Below, piece by piece: positions 60,783 to 64,000 of a DNA stretch of 64,000 nucleotides (its first letter is position 1; each line of letters starts with the position of its first letter). The DNA comes from Kitasatospora sp. MMS16-BH015. Lineage in GTDB: Bacteria; Actinomycetota; Actinomycetes; Streptomycetales; Streptomycetaceae. A model generated the notes under the pieces. That model worked only from the letters and a program-made list of their open reading frames with translations, was not told the origin of the DNA and did not search any database. The position numbers and the translations under genes were made by a program. Where the stretch lies: contig NZ_CP025394.1 in NCBI RefSeq assembly GCF_002943525.1, positions 4,030,001-4,094,000 on the forward strand. Reading direction: 5' to 3'.

Positions 60783-62881
60783 GCGCCCGTCGCACCGCCC
60801 CGATGAAGCGGGGCGTGACGCACTGGGTCTCCCGCCTGGTGCTCGCCTGCGCCGCGCTCGCCGTGCTGGCGATGCCGTTCTACGCGGGCTGGAAGTACTA
60901 CACCTTCCGCCGGGACGTCACCCCGCAGGTGGCCCCGCCGGCGGTGAAGCTCGACCACGCCGCGATGGCCTCGTTCACGGCCGGCAACGGCAAGCTGCCC
61001 GAGACCGCCGCGCCCGTGGTGCTGACCTTCCACGACATCAACCCCAAGAGCGAGAGCCCGTACATCATCACGCCGCAGGCGTTCGACGAGCAGCTCACGG
61101 CGCTGGAGGCGGCGGGCTACCGCAGCCTCACCACCGACGAGTTCGTCGACTACCTCAAGGGCGGCCCGGCGCCGAAGCGTTCGGTCTACATGACCTTCGA
61201 CGACGGCACCAACGGCCTCTGGGTCTACGGCGACCGGATCCTGGCCAAGCACCACATGCACGCGGCCTCGTTCCTGATCTCCGGCCGGGTCGACCACAAC
61301 CGGCCGTACTACCTCTCCTGGGAGGAGATCTCCCGGATGGCCGCCTCCGGCCGCTGGGACTTCCAGGACCACACCTTCGACCTGCACTGGCGCGGCGCGG
61401 TGGACGCCAAGGGCACCGAGGCCTCCGCGCTGGCCAACCGGCTCTGGCTGCCCGCCGAGAACCGGATCGAGACGGTCGCCGAGTACCAGGCCCGCTTCAC
61501 CAAGGACATCACCACCTCGATCGCGACCATGGCCGCGCACGGGCTGCCCAAGCCGCTGATGTTCGCCTACCCGTTCTCGGAGACCAGCGAGCGGGCCAAC
61601 CTGCCCGTCCCCGGTCCCTCCCTGCAGGGCATGCTGGAGCAGCACTTCGTCGCCACCCTGACCGACGTCTCCAAGCGCGAGCTGCCCGCCAGCCGCCGCG
61701 CCGCCGGGGCCCGCCAGGTGCAGCGCCTGGAGGTCTACCAGAAGACCACCGCCAAGAGCCTGCTGGACGAGATCGCCCAGTGGACCCAGGTGCCGCCGGT
61801 CGCCGACGACCCGCTGAACCAGCCCGAGAGCTGGGTGCACAACGACGGCACCCAGGCCAAGGAGATCGGCGCGCTCACCGGCGCCGGCCCCTACCCGGGC
61901 ACCAATGGCTACGTCTCCGCCGAGTACCTGCCGCTCACCTCGGCGGACTGGAACGACTACTCCACCGAGGCGACCATCGCCGACCTGGCCGACGACAACA
62001 ACATCGGCCTGACCGTCCGCTCCGGCAGCGGCGAGCCGCTGACCGTCAGCCTCAGCCGCTCCAACGTGGGCGTCTTCCGGGGCTCCGGCGACAAGCGTGA
62101 GCAGGTCGCCACCAAGCCGCTGGTCACTCAGCCGCAGCACAAGCTCAAGGTCACCGTGAACGGCAGCACCACCAAGGTGCTGGTCGACGACCGCACCGAG
62201 CTGGCCTACACCTCCAAGGTGACGGGCACCGAGGCCACCGGCGGCATCGGCCTGAGCGTGCGCAACGGCGCCAACAGCGCCCACTGGCCCAAGTTCACCG
62301 AGCTCAAGGTCTCCCAGACCCCGCCCACCGGCGGCAACGGCGCGACCTCGCTGACGGTGGCCAAGGCCGTGCTGCTCGACCCGGGCGCCGCCTGGGAGTC
62401 CGCCCCCGGCGACCCCTCGGGCATGAAGATCGGCGGCGACGGCCTGGCCCCGCAGGGCCTGGCCCTCTCCGACTACGCGGCGTACGAGCAGGCCCGCACC
62501 TCGGGCTGGACCCAGTACACCGTGCGCGGCACCGTCGGCCGGCTCAACACCCCGCAGGTCTCCGGGGCGATCTGGGTCCGGGTCGGCAGCGCCGACGCGA
62601 TCAGCGTGGAGGTCTCCCGGCGCGGCCTGCGGGTGCTCTCCGGCAGCGCCGACAACCGCAAGGTGGTCGACACCAAGTCGCTGGCCGACGCCGACCACCA
62701 CGACATCACCATCACGGTCGGCAGCCAGGCCACCTGGATCACCGTGGACGGCACCGTCCACCTCCAGCTCGCCGCCAAGGGCGAGACCGGCGGCGTGGCC
62801 TTCTCGGCGTACCGGGACGTCACCCGGCACGCCTGGCCCACGGCCCGGAACTTCAAGGTCGTCCCCGCGGAGGTTCTGTGA
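60779..62881 (+). CDS. Membrane-anchored polysaccharide deacetylase with glycan-binding-like domains
   Basis: 700 residues from GTG 60779. One N-terminal helix (about 17-40) anchors an extracytoplasmic NodB-type domain. YMTFDDGTNG supplies the metal-site Asp pair, FQDHTFDLH (HxxxH) the His pair and MFAYPFSETS the later catalytic segment. Two LamG/DUF1080-like beta-sandwiches follow (about 380-530 and 555-695). It resembles PgaB/IcaB enzymes that remove N-acetyl groups from hexosamine polymers during export. The double beta-sandwich tail is unusual for PgaB and may bind the polymer. Confidence 0.88.
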   Translation: MSARRTAPMKRGVTHWVSRLVLACAALAVLAMPFYAGWKYYTFRRDVTPQVAPPAVKLDHAAMASFTAGNGKLPETAAPVVLTFHDINPKSESPYIITPQAFDEQLTALEAAGYRSLTTDEFVDYLKGGPAPKRSVYMTFDDGTNGLWVYGDRILAKHHMHAASFLISGRVDHNRPYYLSWEEISRMAASGRWDFQDHTFDLHWRGAVDAKGTEASALANRLWLPAENRIETVAEYQARFTKDITTSIATMAAHGLPKPLMFAYPFSETSERANLPVPGPSLQGMLEQHFVATLTDVSKRELPASRRAAGARQVQRLEVYQKTTAKSLLDEIAQWTQVPPVADDPLNQPESWVHNDGTQAKEIGALTGAGPYPGTNGYVSAEYLPLTSADWNDYSTEATIADLADDNNIGLTVRSGSGEPLTVSLSRSNVGVFRGSGDKREQVATKPLVTQPQHKLKVTVNGSTTKVLVDDRTELAYTSKVTGTEATGGIGLSVRNGANSAHWPKFTELKVSQTPPTGGNGATSLTVAKAVLLDPGAAWESAPGDPSGMKIGGDGLAPQGLALSDYAAYEQARTSGWTQYTVRGTVGRLNTPQVSGAIWVRVGSADAISVEVSRRGLRVLSGSADNRKVVDTKSLADADHHDITITVGSQATWITVDGTVHLQLAAKGETGGVAFSAYRDVTRHAWPTARNFKVVPAEVL

Positions 62882-63753
62882 GCACCCCCCTGCACGACAC
62901 CCCCCAGCCCGAGACGGCCGCCCCGCAGGAGCCCAAGCCCTCCCGCCGGGGCCTGCTGATCGGCACCGCCGCCGCCCTGGTCCTGGGCGGCGGCGCCCTG
63001 GCCGCCTACGAACTGCTGGGCAGCTCGGACGACGGTGACAGCGACGACGGCACCACCGAGTTCAAGGCCAAGTTCGCCGGCACCGGCCTGGTGACCAACG
63101 AGTACGCCTTCCGCAGCCCGAACGCCAAGGACGCGCACGACAGCCCGGACTGGGTGGTCACCAGCGGTTCGCTCTTCACCCGCAACGGTGACGGCTGGAC
63201 GGGCGTGCCGGACGGCCAGTCCCCCGGCGCCTCCTCCAGCCAGCACAACGGCTCGGCCGTCTTCCGGCTGGTCACCAAGCGGCGCGACTTCGGCGACTGC
63301 ACCGTGCAGACCCAAGTCCGGCTCCAGCCGCCCACCACCACCTCCCGCACCCCCAAGCAGGACTGGGACGGCGCGCACATCTGGCTCCGCTACCACAGCC
63401 CGGACCAGCTCTACGCGCTCAGCTTCCGCCGCCGGGACGGGGTCGTGGTGATCAAGCGCAAGACCCCCGACCCGCAGGGCATCGGCGCGGCCGGGGAGCA
63501 GGGCGACTACGTCACCGTGGCCGAGGGCAAGGCCGCCTTCCCGTACAACGAGTGGCACACCGTCTCGGCGAGCGCGGTCAACCACAAGGAGGGGGTCCGG
63601 TTGATCCTGTCGATCGACGGGCACACCGTGCTCGACACCATCGACAAGGACCCGCTGCGGATCACCGGAGCCGGCGGCGTCGGCCTGCGGGTCGACAACA
63701 CCGACCTCGACTTCCGGGGCTTCACCGCCGTCCCGGCAGCCGCGGCACTCTGA
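62878..63753 (+). CDS. Tat-exported concanavalin-like glycan-binding protein
   Basis: 291 residues from GTG 62878, overlapping the deacetylase stop. A twin-arginine signal is visible (PSRRGLLIGTAAALVLGGGALAA). The mature part is one beta-sandwich similar to the DUF1080/LamG units of the preceding protein (VWHTVSAS-like NEWHTVSASAVNHKEG, GAGGVGLRVDNTDLDF). No catalytic motif is seen. Last gene of the operon, probably binding the secreted polymer outside the membrane. Confidence 0.82.
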   Translation: MSTPLHDTPQPETAAPQEPKPSRRGLLIGTAAALVLGGGALAAYELLGSSDDGDSDDGTTEFKAKFAGTGLVTNEYAFRSPNAKDAHDSPDWVVTSGSLFTRNGDGWTGVPDGQSPGASSSQHNGSAVFRLVTKRRDFGDCTVQTQVRLQPPTTTSRTPKQDWDGAHIWLRYHSPDQLYALSFRRRDGVVVIKRKTPDPQGIGAAGEQGDYVTVAEGKAAFPYNEWHTVSASAVNHKEGVRLILSIDGHTVLDTIDKDPLRITGAGGVGLRVDNTDLDFRGFTAVPAAAAL

Positions 63754-63755
63754 TC

Positions 63756-63779
63756 GGGTCCGCCCTCACCGGCGGACCC
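63756..63779 (+). terminator. Terminator hairpin of the exopolysaccharide operon
   Basis: GGGTCCGCC and GGCGGACCC form a perfect nine-bp stem around CTCACC, three bases after the last stop codon. Confidence 0.7.
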
Positions 63780-63862
63780 ACTCGGGGCTCGGACGGGGGC
63801 CGTCACGCTCTGATGGCGGCCTACCGTCCCCCTTGCCCCACCCCCTCCTCATATGATCGGAG

Positions 63863-63893
63863 TGACATGCGTCATCCTTGATGCTGCATGTCA
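63863..63893 (+). promoter_or_regulatory. Inverted repeat in the crp promoter region
   Basis: TGACATGC (63863-63870) and GCATGTCA (63886-63893) form a perfect 8-bp inverted repeat with a 15-base spacer, ending about 60 bases before crp. GTGACATGCGTCA at 63862 also partly resembles a CRP-type site. An operator for crp, possibly self-binding, is inferred. Confidence 0.5.
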
Positions 63894-63952
63894 TGCGTTT
63901 CAGGGGTACCGGCATGAGGACAGGTACCGCCCCAACCACCAGGAGGATGCAC

Positions 63953-64000
63953 GTGGACGACGTTCTGCGGCGTGCCGCGCTGTTCGCGGCTCTCGACGAC
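63953..64000 (+). CDS. crp: Crp/Fnr-family regulator, N-terminal part
   Basis: GTG 63953 follows AGGAGG at the right distance. Only 16 residues (VDDVLRRAALFAALDD) lie in the window, but they match the start of streptomycete Crp (MDDVLRRAPLFAALDD as I recall it). Crp is a cAMP receptor controlling germination, development and antibiotic production. In related genomes it neighbours nth, which here lies 36 kb to the left. Confidence 0.85.
   Translation, partial: MDDVLRRAALFAALDD

Noticed and set aside
58867..60795. 642-codon minus-strand frame over the glycosyltransferase gene
   Set aside because: Repetitive composition and no motif. The plus strand carries a clear GT2 protein.

Overview
The DNA is very GC-rich. 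Genes are packed with high G/C at third codon positions, often start with GTG, and are often joined by four-base ATGA or GTGA overlaps. Gene content and order fit a Streptomyces or Kitasatospora-type actinomycete. A block of core genes follows the order known in mycobacteria and streptomycetes: ssd-tadABC-DUF4244, a HAD phosphatase, acsA, a holin-like membrane protein, an EphE-like hydrolase, the MarP protease, a Nudix CoA pyrophosphatase, nth, and then crp. No tRNA, rRNA, CRISPR array, integrase or transposase was seen.

Left part (1-27.3 kb), mostly core. On the minus strand lies a Flp/Tad pilus operon: an Ssd/CpaE-like ATPase, TadA, a 43-residue membrane peptide, TadB, TadC and a DUF4244 protein cut by the window edge. 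Then come a HAD-IB phosphatase, a degenerate Fic-like protein, a CooC-like ATPase, a SulP/carbonic anhydrase fusion, a papain-fold YiiX-like enzyme, acetyl-CoA synthetase, a beta-lactamase-like protein, a two-component pair, NhaA, a holin-like protein, an alpha/beta hydrolase without its nucleophile, a YdjM-like membrane protein, MarP, Nudix and endonuclease III.

Middle (27.5-55 kb), accessory. About 36 kb separates nth from crp. Its left edge (29.0-30.6 kb) is decaying: a GNAT gene lacking its core, a trypsin-like protease fragment joined to the 5' end of another gene, and a trypsin-co-occurring gene with an in-frame TAG. Beyond it is the most interesting locus. It has the enzymes of octosyl-acid/aminohexuronic-acid nucleoside antibiotics (nikkomycin, polyoxin): a NikO-like enolpyruvyltransferase, NikJ/PolH-like radical SAM enzyme, aminotransferase, tyrosine-phosphatase-type phosphatase and three 2-oxoglutarate/Fe(II) oxygenases. 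A TruD-like pseudouridine synthase is also present, the hallmark of the C-nucleoside malayamycin pathway. Attached on the same strand is a peptide-type module: a 21-codon gene followed by a U-tract terminator, then an M16 protease, a GNAT-like protein, a nucleotidyltransferase and a three-gene ABC exporter. An HPr-kinase-like protein, an adenylate-kinase-like protein, a FemAB-like transferase and an SDR complete the set. An IclR-type regulator, a TrmB/LuxR hybrid and a large LuxR-family ATPase are the likely regulators. I infer a C-nucleoside product that may be joined to an amino acid or a gene-encoded peptide.

Right part (55-64 kb). A secreted sedolisin protease with a chitin-binding tail precedes a tightly coupled five-gene exopolysaccharide operon: nucleotide-sugar dehydrogenase, family 2 glycosyltransferase, 35-residue membrane peptide, polysaccharide deacetylase and a Tat-exported glycan-binding-like protein. 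The window ends in the first codons of crp, preceded by an inverted repeat that may be its operator.

A recurring oddity is that many genes carry a short tandem duplication spanning their own stop codon.
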